Positions 35,220 through 47,640 of a stretch of 64,000 nucleotides of DNA are shown here, piece by piece (within the stretch, counting starts at the first letter, position 1; each line of letters starts with the position of its first letter). The DNA lies in contig ML679969.1 in assembly GCA_007922225.1 (NCBI GenBank), positions 1 to 64,000 of the forward strand. Direction: 5' to 3'. The notes beneath the pieces were generated by a model. That model was given only the letters and a program-made list of their open reading frames with translations, was not told the origin of the DNA and did not search any database. This stretch comes from Emydura subglobosa. Taxonomy: Eukaryota; Chordata; Testudines; Chelidae. A program made the translations under genes and the position numbers.

Positions 35220-38200
35220 AAAACACTGGAGAAACCCTGCTAGAAGGGAATGAGTTTGCTCTACATGTCTTCAAAATGTCACTTGTACTGAGCTGCACAC
35301 AAGTTCTTTTTGCAGCTGAAACATAATGCTCACTGAATTGTGGACATATAATGAGGAGACTTGTGCAATGACCCTACTGGGAGGCTGAGATTGCCTTTTT
35401 GAGATCACAAAAATGAGAAGCAATTTAAGACTATTAAAAGCAATGTAAGCCAGGGTCTTTGGAGGACATCATAGCTGTTTGATGGTGTTCTCATTCACTA
35501 TATAGTGCCAGGTATTTCTTGATCACAAATTTGTCTGATGTAACAATGAACAAAAGCAAAAATGCATTTTCCCCCATTTTAACTAAGAGTGCATTCCATT
35601 CATGTGACTAATAAATGGTTTTAAAATAGGCTACAGAAGCCAAATGATTCCCTTCCCACCCCCGACTGTGAGTCAATCACAGGTAAAGCCAATTCCATTG
35701 CTATTATGCAGATTTTTAAACAGTGTGATCTGCCTCAGCTCTGCCTGCTTTTACTTTTCCAAAAAGTAAGTGATAATGATATCAGTTTAGAATGCAATGA
35801 CAGAAACCTATTAATATTGTAAAATTATTGTTTCAAAGTGGCCATTACAGAGCAATTTACTCTCACTTTGGAATCTTCTGAAACTATTTCTTTACCACTG
35901 ATCCCAGAATCTCTGCTCCCTAATCTTCAGCCAAGAGGTCACACCAAACACTACAGGCTGGATGTTCTTCCATTGAGTTCAGTAGAGCTATTCTATGCTG
36001 TGAAATTAGAATTAGTCCCAGTGTTTCTTGGAGATTAGGTCCCAGGGAGACTTCATGAGCCTGGGATCTCTAAAGAGCACACTGTTGAGAGCTAGGACTT
36101 AGCTGATAAGAGACTGGTGCAGATGACTGGTAAACTGATATAAAGCCTTTCACCTTTAAGTCATCAATCTGATTCCAGCCCTTGTGGTTAGTGGCCAAAA
36201 GTTGTTACCATGCTACTCCCCTTCCGGATGTTTGACGGCCTATATGAAATGAGGTTATGGTCTCAGCCTAATTCCTGGAAGGAAAGTACATATACCATAA
36301 ACCATTATCAACACTGGCAACCTCATCAGCAATTTTAAAAGTTTAAGCACTGAACATTTTCTTGAGTCCTAGAGGCAGTCCCTTTTTTAATATGAGTTAT
36401 TTGTACATGGCCAGCTACGTTTAGCCAATGCACTTTTACTGCAAAGAGTGAAACAGCAGAATAGGTTCATCCTGGTGTAGAGGATGACAGATCTGATGAA
36501 TTAACTAATCCATTGTGATTTCTTGCTACTTGCTGCCAGAACTCCAAACAGCTCAAAAGCAAAATCTGACCCCATGCTGCCTTCCCTGCCTGCAGAATCC
36601 CACTTCAGTGGGAACTGAGAGCTACATGGCCTCAGTAACCTTTCTGAGGGATAATTAAAAATAAAAGTAGCACCCAGTACAGTACTCTCCTATGCAAAAC
36701 CAATTTAATATTTAGTTTTCCAAGACACTTTTGATGAAAGAATCTTCCAACTTTCTAACACTTATATTACATAGACCCAGCCCCACTTCCCACTGAACCC
36801 CCCACATCTTATACACAAGCATCCTTCAGCCAATGTTTTGCCTAAGCTATAGTCTTGTGCTGTGATCCCATCCATTCTAAGTGTAAGAAATCTATGGCTG
36901 TTAATATCCTGACAATACATTCACCTGCTAAACTGCATATGTGACATGGAGAGAACTTAGTGCCATCTCCAATGACAGAGTTAACAGATGAAATCCTGAC
37001 CCCACTGAAGTCAACAGGAGTTTGGCCATTGAGTTCAATGGAGACAGGATTTCACACAAACTTTATTACTACTTTGCAAGTCACCACTAGCGGGTGACAC
37101 TCAAACGCTTGCACAGGTCTGATTCTATCCAGTAGAGGGCAGTAATAAGCAGGTAATAGCCAGCACATTATAGACGCAAGATCACACTAGATCAGGGTTC
37201 TTGGACAAGAGACCTCTACGGAACACCAAGTGCTGCAGGCAATGCTGAGTCAGTAAATGGCATGTGCACCACCGAATAGTGCTGAGCCAACGTCCAGCCT
37301 GGTGCTAGAGGCTCTGTGCTGCTGGAAGTACAATTATTTGGATGATACGTAAAACTGGGGTCTTGATTCTTTATGGCTATTACAAAGTTGATTATTACCA
37401 TTACAGTTGTATACAAAACATCAGTTTATGGGTGAGGTGCACAAACAGAACAATTCCTGCCACAAGAAGCTGTCTAAAGAGACTGCAAGTACAATACAAA
37501 ACCAAATGTATGACGAATGGTGTGAGGCACCAGAGCGGAAATACATCACAGAAGATTGGGATTTAGGCAGCTTTTGTAGGAGGGGAGAGGTGTTGAAAAT
37601 ATTTTAACAATGGTTTTCCACAAATTTTTCCTCTGCAATCTGTGGTAAACCCCATACTTTGGGCACATGTATTGCAGAAAGGCAGGTGAGTCACTGAAAA
37701 AAATCTCTATTCATATTTTGATACTCAATCAAGGCAGGAGGCAACTGCACTTGGCAAAACAACATATTAAGCTGAACTTTTCTGAGAAAGTTTATACTTT
37801 GTCCTTCAAAAATAGAATGACAATACTACAGTGCAGACCTTATAGAGGATGCCTAGGGCATCATTCCATTGTCATCAAACTACCTGCAATTTGATGCAAT
37901 CTGGGCATTCCAAAAGCAGTCTATTTATACTTCAAAAGAATCTTTACGAACCCCAAGGATAAAAATTATCCCTGGTAGAGAAGATTTGACTATACTGAGG
38001 GAGTTGCCAGCTGCCACAGTGATGACCATAGGACAAATATCTAGACAGGCCCAACCAGAGGCAGGACAGTTAGTCCAACACTCCTTTCAGTTTGGTGGTA
38101 TAATTTAATACAAGTCCTAGCAATCCCCCTCCAGCAGTGGGATGCCATGGTACTATACCCTCCCCAGCTAAGTATTATTATTGTCTCCCTACATTGCCCT

Positions 38201-39756
38201 GCAGTGTCAACTAGACACTGGATTCCATTTCATTTTTTGGTTCTGAACTGTTCTATAATGTTGCTGTGTATACCAAAATAGATGTAACATTACAATCCAG
38301 AGGTGACTGCATTTCAGTGGTGGGTGAAGTGATTCTCTATATAACTCAAAAATATGTAATGCACTTTGAGATCATTTGGAATGAGAGACTCCACATAAAT
38401 AGGAGATATTATTGGATTCAGCAGCTTTCAATTTGAATGTCCTTTACTTATGGAGTTTAGGAAGCTGTGTCCCATCACCAATAGTAAGATTGCTTTAACC
38501 TAGAGTTTCAATTCAGCTCCATCTCACAAGGGGTAGAACACATCCTCCTCAGCACTAAATTCCCTAAATTAGCAAGTCAACAGGTGACATCTACCTGGAA
38601 GTTAAACACTTTGGGGGATAAACTGCTGTTACTGTATCTAATGTAATCAGCATATAACTCTTCATTACATTTTTAATTTTTAAATATTTTTTTAAATGGA
38701 CAATTTTTTAGTGTTACAACTGTAATGAGTATTTTACCCTTTAGAACCATGCCATTGTCCTGTGGGCCAGGCTCATGAAGGATGTGTGTATGTACATTAT
38801 ATACATAGGTTCTTAATACTCCATTTAACCAAAAAGGGATTTGTTTTTTAAATTGGAAAATTCTCTTAGGCCAAGACTGAGATTAATTTTCAAAGCACTG
38901 AATGTGCATCTAATATTCATTTCACATGAAAATGTCAGTCTAGAGCTCTGTGCAATGGACTGAAAATACCTCCATGTTTCTAGTTTCAGTCGAGCATTAA
39001 ATCTACTATCAGTGGTATAGCAATGGAAAGGCTGAGAAACCATCACTCCAGTGGGGGAGGGGAAGGCAAATGAGTCTAACTGCAGATTTGCCCAGACTGC
39101 TAAGTTAATTAATTTTTTTGTCCATCATGCAACACAAGCTTTGAATTGCAAATATAAAACATAATATTTCCCAGAACTTTGTACAAGATATACAAGGGTT
39201 CTTAATCCTTTACCAAATGTTCTGAAATATAAGGTTTGTTGATCAAAATGTGTGACTGAATAAACAGTTTACTAGTAAAATCCATTCCGTCACTCTTTCT
39301 ATTATCAGGAAGGCAATTTTGAGCCCAGGTGACCTGTTCACCAACATGAAGCATTTGAAGCAGAAAACCACAAACCATATCAGCCCTTGTGAAATCTTTG
39401 CAGTAATGGCCATCCTGCCTTTACACTGAAATCCATGTCTTTCCTTTTTATGAAATTTAAGTCAGGACATTCTGGCTTCTGAAGGCTCATTCTCTCTGGA
39501 CTTCCCACAACAGGAGAGCAATTATTCAGGGAACTGCACAGTGATCTTAGCACTAACTGCAGAAAGAGATGCGACTAAGAACAAAAGGTATCACCCTGTC
39601 CCTCCCACTCCTTCTTTAAAATGTCACCCCACATACAGTATTTGTAAGCCTTCCTGTCAAAAGGCCCTGAAGCAAATGCCCAGATCAATGAGAGAATGGA
39701 TTGGTATAAGGATCCCAGAAAGCAGCCCGCATTTATTCCATATGAAAGAGTGTTAC
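35220..39756. other. Probable SLC45A1 5' intron, largely unique
   Basis: Contains the palindromic copy at 36988-37055. No exon with recognisable protein similarity was seen on either strand. Confidence 0.4.
36988..37055. repeat. Palindromic element, second copy
   Basis: GATGAAATCCTGACCCCACT at the left and ACAGGATTTCACAC at the right, with inner GAAGTCAACA and TTGAGTTCAA. Same family as 20571-20636. Confidence 0.65.
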
Positions 39757-39913
39757 CTGCAATTATAGATGGAGCAGCATCCTTTTCCAAACGCTTAGCT
39801 GTGCCTGGATTATCTGAGGTACAGTTCCTAGGGCTGTCACTGCTGCTGTTGCTGAATCCTCCCCTCCCTGTACACGGAGCCTGCGTTCTGGCTGGGATGG
39901 GTGGTGATGTCAT
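39757..39913 (-). CDS. Candidate SLC45A1 upstream exon (alternative N-terminus)
   Basis: On the minus strand an ATG at 39913-39911 opens 52 codons with no stop (MTSPPIPARTQAPC ... DAAPSIIAG). It reaches ATTGCAG|GTAACA, a good donor at 39757/39756. The donor leaves one base; exon 31568 supplies GA, then nine bases, then the known ATG, all in frame without a stop. Just upstream is the palindrome TGATGTCATCA (CREB/ATF-like, 39906-39916) and a moderately GC-rich block to about 40010. Not compared with any transcript; it may equally be 5' UTR. Confidence 0.3.
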
Positions 39914-40010
39914 CACTCCTCTTGCCCTCCTTTCTCCCCAGCCTGCTGGGGCTCTGCAGAAACCATCAGCTGTTCTCCGTACCTCAGCTATTGTTTCTTA
40001 AAGAGGCAGG

Positions 40011-41754
40011 CTGCAAGAAGAAGCTGCCTGTATTGCATAATAATGGGACAGATTCTGACAAGAGAATGCAGCTATTTCTCCTATTGCTAAATATTTCCAG
40101 GCTTTCCAAGAGAAAGTTTTTGTCCCCACATAGGGTTTGTAATAAAGTAAGATCGTTTTTATTAGGAGGCTGCTGGCGTGTTAGCTGCTGTTTCAATTTA
40201 ATGGTTTAAATTAAGTTATATTTAAGTTATATCAAAGGCTTCTAAAGTAAGAGTTGCCTTTTTGTATATTTGATAGGAAATGTATATAAACAAAGTCATT
40301 CACTGAATTAGCAACAATGCTTTTTGCCATAAAAAGTGCCTCTTTGAAATTACCCAGTACTTAGATTTATCACCTTGCTGGTCAACTGGCTTTTAAAATA
40401 TCCTAAAAACAAATTATTGGCAATTTTAACTTGTACGCAGCAAGATTTTCAGAAGTGCTGTGCATCTGCAGTAATACACATAAGATCCTTTTAGAGCCTC
40501 TCTGAAAATGTCCAAAACCTAAGATGGCCAAGAATAGAGTTCTTAAAAATTTGACTTGAATGCCTACAGAGATGTCATTGGTTTTGGAATTTACAGAAAG
40601 TGGTACCCAGATATTGCTATATTCACTGTGTGCCAATGGACAGAGTTTTCCTACACTTCTCTGGATTCCCAGCACTTACCAGGGACTCATAACAGGCCTG
40701 TGGAATAAAAACAGGGTTAACCAGGGAATCTGCAAACATTCCAAAAGCATACAACACGCGTCAGCTGCTCAAGGGGCTTGGGTTGAAGGGGCAAAACCTT
40801 TCTTCAATTTTAATATAATTACTTATGATTACTGAAGGAGAAATGTTGCCCAGGAAGGAATGAACCCAAGGAAAGGAGCTAATTCAGCATTCATTCACCA
40901 CTTAATCCACTTTAAGGAAATGGAGGAACACTTCAACAAAAAATGTTTGCCAGCATCAACTCATCTCGGAACCCTGATCTCAGTCTGAGTGAGGCAGGGT
41001 GGGATACATCCTCCTGGCCACCCATAGATGGAAATGGGCATTTTTCACATCTCTAACTACATGGGTATCCAGAAGCACTTATGTGTCCCGGCCAACACAG
41101 ACTGTGGGCCATCTTACTGATCTGAGGACAGATGCCCTCAATGGAAGGTCATATTATGGAGGCGACAATTGTTCAGAATACATCCCTCTCACCAACATCA
41201 TCTCAATTTTTCCTGGTTTTCAGAATGTATAGTTAGATGGGAGATCCCCTTTGGCAAGTCTGTCACTTAGATTCTTTAGATTAGACTGTGTATATTTCTA
41301 CTGGTGCTTCTAACAATATAATTGTGCACTTTATACACAAATCTACATAAAGATACATTTTTTATTTAAGCAACAGTCTCAATTAGTCTCTTATTTCTCT
41401 GGGAAGTTTGTCTTGCAAATTTGTTTTACATCATCATTATTATGCTCTGAGCTTCTGCATGTTCTCACTGCTCACAGTAAACAAAGATTGCCATTCATTA
41501 TTTAATTCACCCTGCATAGCTTTTTTTTTTTTTTTTAAATAAGATATAGAACTCAATCCAGAATCCTGCATTTTATCTCCGACATTTTACATATGGAGAT
41601 GGCTATAACATCACACCATGGGAAAGAGAAACAAACAGATTTAAAAAAATGAAATCTGAGATCGTGTTGTCATCACATGATCCCATGAGCTCTAGACTTG
41701 TGCTTACTATGCCCACACTTTACTTTGATTCTTTTTAAAACAATATTAAAATTG
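40011..41754. other. No recognised feature
   Basis: A T run lies near 41521-41536. No exon or classifiable repeat was seen. Confidence 0.4.
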
Positions 41755-41842
41755 ATGGTCTAGGTTTACTTGGTCCTGGCTCAGCACAGGGGGCTGGACT
41801 TGATGACCCCTTGAAGTCCCTTCCAGCCCTACATTTCTATCT
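41755..41842 (+). mobile_element. CR1 3' tail fragment
   Basis: TTGGTCCTGGCTCAGCACAG, GGCTGGACTTGATGACCCCT and CCTTCCAGCCCTACATTTCT are the CR1 terminal segment. Only about 90 bases remain. Confidence 0.85.
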
Positions 41843-43329
41843 TTCAGTGAGCGCTTGTTCAAAATGGAAGTTAAAATGAGAATGCTGCATACTGAACTAT
41901 TAGAGGAGCTGTTGATTGCACGTCTCTTCTGGCAACCAACAGTACATGTCTGGGATATACAAGGTAGAGTGAAATACAAAAACCATTTGGGACATGGGCA
42001 GGCAAGTAGGCCTTCCAGTGAGACTTGAGGAATTTTCCCTTGAATAGATGTCAACTTCTCACATTAGTGTTTCTGAACCTGTATGTTTTTCCTAAACCTT
42101 CCATCTATTCCAAAGAGTGTATACATTCTGGTGGCCCCCAAACTGAAGCATACTGAAATGATTAAGATGTGCAGACCATTTCAGACCATTCTCTTGCAGC
42201 ATCCTCAAACTTCCTAATTCTTCAACAAGTGATTCCTTTTGTCACTCCTAAAAGTCACATACAGGTGCTTCCTCACCTCCACTTTTGCTTGAGAGTTTAA
42301 AGCACAAAGAAAAAAGTCACTAATTTAGTTATAGAAGCACTAGAATCTAGAAGAAGCTATGAAAGAACCATTTGGAATCTAAATATTGTAATACTGATGA
42401 TGGTTAAGATTGAGACCAAATGTGTCAGTTCTAATTTTGATTTTATAATGTGCTCTAACTTTGGTCTTCAATGTGCTACTTTGAATTTCTTTTAAAATAT
42501 ACATATATACCCTGAGATTAAAACATTTGTAGGATGATTCAGGCCATATATTTTTCATGACTAATATTCCACTAATCAATAGAGTTTATGCACATTTAGG
42601 TCAGTATATATTTTTTTAATTACACTTTTAGTGGAATATATTCTCTTTTAATATAAATTTCAGAGTTTTACATTAAAGGCAGAAGTCTTGCAGGCCCCAG
42701 AGAGAGAACATATCACTCATCCTGCAGAAACAGCTTTTAGAATAGTCAAAAGTGGATTTATCATAAAGGGTTATACTTGAACTTTGGGGCAGTGTTTTGT
42801 TTTCATTCTGCTCTTATTCAAGGTGAGAGTCACACAGTACGAAAGTTGCTATTTTAAGGGAATTTTTTCAATCCATCAATTATTCTATAATAGGGATGCC
42901 AAGATAACAGCTAGAGTAGCATTCCTTGGTTTTCTAAAATTCAGCTATGGATCATCACGTAGAGACCATCCCTGCTGAAATCATGGATTTCTAGATTTTC
43001 TTTAAAGCCCAAGGGGATCATTAGAATAATCTACTCTGACTTATTGCATAGCACAGGTCTTAGAAGTTCACCCTGTTATTCCTGTATCAAGTCCAGTAAT
43101 GTGTGGCAGAACTACAGGATCTTTCAGAAAAACACACAATGCTTTAAATAAAGACTTCAGGTGAAGGAAAATCCAGTACTTCCATGGGTAAGTTGTTCCA
43201 ATGGTTAGTTACTCACTATTAAAAGTTTCCTTATTTCCATTCTGAATTTGTGTAAACTAGCACTACACAAAATCATTACAGTATTTATTAAATTGATTTT
43301 TAAAATGCTTAACTGCTGAGTCTCAAATT
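41843..43329. other. No recognised feature
   Basis: AT-rich intergenic or upstream sequence. Nothing was recognised. Confidence 0.4.
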
Positions 43330-44152
43330 GTTGGCAGTGTTGTAGTTGTGTTGGTCCCAGGCTCTGAGAGAAACAAGCTGTGTGAGGTAATATCTTTTAT
43401 TACATTATTGTAATGGAATGCTTGGTGGGTTAGGTGGCCTAATGGTTAGTGGCTTGGTTTTTACAATCCAGGCCCTCTTTTAATCAGAGGTGTGGGGAGG
43501 TGGGCTGGTGGTTTGGGTCTCTCCTGTAGAAGGGGCAGTAGCAGACTCCACCCCAGGGCCATGGGAGGGGCAACGTGTCTAATCTCTGAAGATGCCCTCT
43601 GAATTATCCTCCTTGGGTCACCTCCTACTGTCTGCTTTTCTCCCCCAGCTTCCAATTTGATAGAAGGTGAAAAGCAAAAGCAACCAAACTGTCAGCACTA
43701 ACCAGACTCAGCATACAGTCTCATTCCCTAAGGGAGGCTTCCCCAGCACGCTTGTCAGGAGCTTCAAGGTAGATCTGTCCTCCTTAGCTTTTCCACTTCC
43801 GAGCTGGGTTGCACCCTTTCTCCAACTGGGACACGCTGCAGGGCTGGAGAGACAGGGCTACCTGGTCCCACTACTGTGCTTTAACCTTTTCTAGCCATGG
43901 GTGTAGTTTGGAGGGAAGGAGGGAAAACGTTGCCCCCTCCCCAAACTGCAAGCCTTGGGCAGGTGTGGAATTTGCCCCCCACGTGGCTTCATTGGCCTGG
44001 CTGAAGTTGTCCCCCCCAATATAGAAGTCAAATTATGCCTATGCTTCCAGTCCAGTATAGGCTGTGTATACACCACCACACATTTATCTTTTAAAAGATT
44101 GACCTCACACACCTTGTCTCATATTCTGGGACAAACACAGCTACAACTACCT
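43330..44152. mobile_element. Inverted pair of a TTGTAGyTGTGTT-type repeat
   Basis: 43339-43402 (TTGTAGTTGTGTTGGTCCCA, GTGTGAGGTAATATCTTTTA) reappears inverted at 44090-44148 (AAGATTGACCTCACACACCT, GGGACAAACACAGCTACAAC). The 680 bases between are GC-rich and non-coding. It may be one element with long inverted ends or two copies of an abundant reptile SINE in opposite orientation. No target duplication was found. Confidence 0.6.
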
Positions 44153-44179
44153 TTTAGTGGTGAGGTGTGATGATAGGGA

Positions 44180-45655
44180 GTGGACTTCATCTGGTGATGT
44201 CAGCTGCAGGAATTAGCAGTGTCCGCCATGACGGAGTTGGGAGGAAGAGAAGAGGAATTTGGTCTCCCTTGCTGGGACATAATATTTTTTGTCCTCCCGC
44301 ATGCAGGTAGGTGCCACCAATGCTGGGGTCTGCCAAATGGTTCTTTCTGGGACTAGAATGGCCTTGTTAAGAGGTAAGCTGGTGGTGGCATAGAGATCAT
44401 TGGTGGTGCCCGTGGGTGGCTGTACCAAGATGGTGGTGGAGCCATCTGAGGGTATGCTCAAGGGCCCTGTTGATATTGGACACTGTAAGGAGCCTGGGAG
44501 GAGTACTGTGATGCCACCTCCAATTCACTGTCCAAACCCTCACTAGAGAGCCAGGGAGCAAGACTTGATGCGGAGGTTGCAGCACCACCAAGGAGACTCC
44601 AGTATGTCAGATACAGTGAGATCTCTCGGGTGTCAGAAATCTGCTGGTACTGACTCCGTGCCTCTGGCGGTGCCAGGGAGGACTGAGATCTTGTCAGTAC
44701 TGGTCACTCTGGTGCTGGATGAGGCATTGATGCTGGTGCCATTGTAGGATCACATACCAGCAATGCCGTCTTAGAAGAGTGCTTGCTCCTGTCTTTGTTC
44801 CTCGCTGTCCCTGCTCATTGGGTCCATAGGCTTGTCAACGGTACCTGCCGCTGAGCACTTCCCTGAGCTCTGGGTACTGGACTGGACAGGTCTCAATGCA
44901 GACAGTACTGAGGATACAGAGCATGCTGGACAGCATCTGTGGTTATATTGGGACACACTGTGGGGACTTCCCACTCCCTTTTTTGACAATTTGTGCGAGG
45001 AGTCAGAGACTTGTTTCTTCAACTTGCAGCCTTCACATGTTGATGGCTATGGGGAAGACGTGCATCTGCCAGGTGACTCATGGAGAAGGTGTGGAGAGGG
45101 CTGGAGAGCCACCTCCCTGAAGATAATCTTCTGTCTGAACTCTCAATCCTTAGGAGACTGGGACCTGAGTTGCTGGCAGAGATGCTTTTGTTGAATGTGG
45201 CCTTCCCTGAGGCAGTAAATGTACTGGGATTGCTTGTCTGTGACAAGGATTGCCTCTTTGTAAGAGAGGCATTTCTTGAAGCTTGGTGAACTGGGCATAC
45301 CCTACCGGGGGAAGGATTCCCAACAAGGAAAAGAAGCAGGGAAAAATAAAGGGTTTTCTTCTTTTATTGTTTGAGGAAAAAGAAAAATGGAAAAAACACA
45401 ACTATAACTATAGAAATGCAAATACAAATCAATGGTTGTAATGGACTGCGAATAGCTCTGTCTCTAGCCTAGGGCGATTGAGAAGAAACTGAGGGGAATT
45501 AGCCCACATGTGCTGGCTACCCTCCTGGCGGGGCATGAGGAGAGACAGCACATGTGCAGGCCTACCAGACACTGCTACTGAAGTTCTCTGATCAGCAGTG
45601 CAGGGATGCAAGCACACCTTCAGTGGAGCACCCATAGGGACACTACTCAGAAGAA
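44180..45655 (-). pseudogene. Second DIRS-like ORF1 relic with terminus
   Basis: On the minus strand, 44461-44213 has IWQTPALVAPTCMREDKKYY followed by VPARETKFLF, matching the relic at 23733-25324. The N-terminal part near 45300-45150 shows FKKC and the following words in the same order but has lost several Cys. The right end, CAGTGGAGCACCCATAGGGA and CACTACTCAGAAGAA (about 45619-45655), matches the 25656-25692 terminus. It is more decayed than the first copy and truncated at the left. Confidence 0.65.
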
Positions 45656-46525
45656 ACTGCTTTTGTCACCTTGTATTTGGAATCATAGACATCCAAGGAA
45701 ACTTCCGGAGGAAAATAAGTGAGATTCTGCAAGTTTATGGGAGGTTTGAGGGGTAACAACAGTTCTTAAGGCAACTGATGCTGCTGGACTAAAATTATAA
45801 AAAGAAAAATGAATGCAAAGCTAAATACAACTGCAGCCCCAAGAGCATGTGATCCAAAAAAAAAAAAAAAAAAAAAGATAAAAGGGAGTCCAAGTTAGAG
45901 TTGAAATGCAAGCACCTAAAAATTGTATTAGGACTGATGCATCTCTAACAATACAAATTGGGAGCAACATAAATACCAAAAAATCTCCCCTTTAAGCAGT
46001 TCATAAAGAATTTGGCTTTTAACAATCTCTATGTGGATCTGGAACATTGCACAGGAATCTATTTATCTTATCCCCATTTTTGGCACTCTGATGTCTCCAA
46101 GTCTACAGCCATTTAATAAATTATTTTTCCTGCAGACCTACTGATTTGGGATGCGACTTCCAGGATCTATGCTCTAGCCATCTTCCATCCCACTTCAGTC
46201 CACAAAAGATACCTGTATACTATGGGGACCTACGAGTATAAGGCACAAGAAGATGATGTTTAGGAGCCACTTTGTTGGCCAATCCTATTTTTATGAAATG
46301 CATGAAAGAACAGAGCCACAAACACCTCCCTCCCCCTTCCTACCACAAGGCACTTCAGCCTGATACACTGTACCTTTAATCAAAAGCTAAAACTTCAACT
46401 GACTCTTATTGTCCTACCCTTTAAAATGTTCACTTCAGTCTTTTATTATTGCTATTTGCTGATCAATAAACAGCCTATTGGGCTTTCAAAGAGATCAGTA
46501 AATATAAATATTGCTTATTATTGGT
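45656..46525. other. No recognised feature
   Basis: A poly(A) run lies at about 45856-45877. Otherwise AT-rich sequence without exon or repeat identity. Confidence 0.4.
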
Positions 46526-46725
46526 AAAACAGCAAGAGTTCTGTGGCACCTTAAAAAGACTAAAGTTTATTTGGGCATAAGCTTTCATGGGAAGAATGAA
46601 GTTTCCATTTCATGCATCCGACGAAGTGGGTTTCTGCCCACGAAAGCTTATGTCCAAATAAATGTTAGTCTTTAAGGTGCCACAGAACTCTCGCTGTTTT
46701 GCAAAAACGGCTACCCCTCTGGAAC
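46526..46725 (-). mobile_element. SINE-like repeat in head-to-head inverted arrangement
   Basis: 46610-46725 is the antisense of an abundant reptile repeat (GAAGTGGGTTTCTGCCCACG, AAGCTTATGTCCAAATAAAT, AAGGTGCCACAGAACTCTCG). The same sequence occurs in sense at 46526-46591 (ACAGCAAGAGTTCTGTGGCA, CATAAGCTTTCATGGG). The arms of about 65 bases could fold into a hairpin with a loop of about 46 bases. Confidence 0.8.
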
Positions 46726-46849
46726 TTATTACTTGTGTTATGGTAGCAGCTCGGGGCCCCAACCAAAACTCAGGGTTCCATTCTGAAAAGGCACTGTACA
46801 AACTTTTAGTAACAGACCATCCATCCAAATAAACAGAACTCACAAAGGA

Positions 46850-46985
46850 TGGGATGGGCCAAAGGAAGGATTATTCTCTTCATTTTATATTTAGCTAAAT
46901 GAAGCCCAGAGAGATTAAGATATTTGTCCAAGGTCACATAGGGAGTCTATGGCCAAGATAGAAGTTTAATTTGCGTTTAGTACAG
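46850..46985 (+). mobile_element. MIR-type SINE fragment
   Basis: TCTTCATTTTATATTTAGCT, GAAGCCCAGAGAGATTAAGA and TTTGTCCAAGGTCACATAGG match the MIR core order. Confidence 0.75.
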
Positions 46986-47479
46986 TGCCTTTCGCACAGG
47001 CACATGCACTAGCATTTTACCAGGATTCCAGTATTAGTACTTTGGAGTATGTAACCGACTGAAATGTATTAATAGTGAACTCTGCTAAAGTTACGAGGCC
47101 TTCTAATTGAACTCAGCAATGTGTATTAATCTGACCATCAAAAAGTGTAATACTTATTGCATGGCAGAAGTGCTAGATGTCTGAAGGTGAAGTACCATAT
47201 TTTTCATTTCTTGGATGAGGTTCAGTTAATACTTATTACTACTTTGGTAGCACCAGCAGCCCATCTTGTGCAGGCTGATCACAAACATCAAATATAACTT
47301 TTGAATTCTAAATAATCACTGCTTTGGTGTTCATTAGAAAGCAGAAACTGATTTGCTTCCAATTCACTCTGTACAGAGGATGAAAAATTAGGGTAACTAA
47401 TGAAAAGTAGACTCTCCTATAGTCATGTATATCTGACTCGAAACCATCTATCTAGTTGTGCACATAACTGGCCTATATG

Positions 47480-47640
47480 AACACTTTCTTACCACGGTGA
47501 CTCATCCCTCCCATTTCTTTCTGTACTTTGTGTTATTTTCGATTGTGAGCTGTTCAGAGCAGGGACCATCTAGGTGTTTATACAGTGCCCTGCACAAAGG
47601 GGTCCCCAAGTCTGATCAGGGCCTTTGCAGAATACCATCA
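47480..47640 (+). mobile_element. Old SINE 3' domain
   Basis: GATTGTGAGCTGTTCAGAGC, AGGGACCATCTAGGTGTTTA and CAGTGCCCTGCACAAAGGGG form a widespread vertebrate SINE tail. Exact family not determined. Confidence 0.55.
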
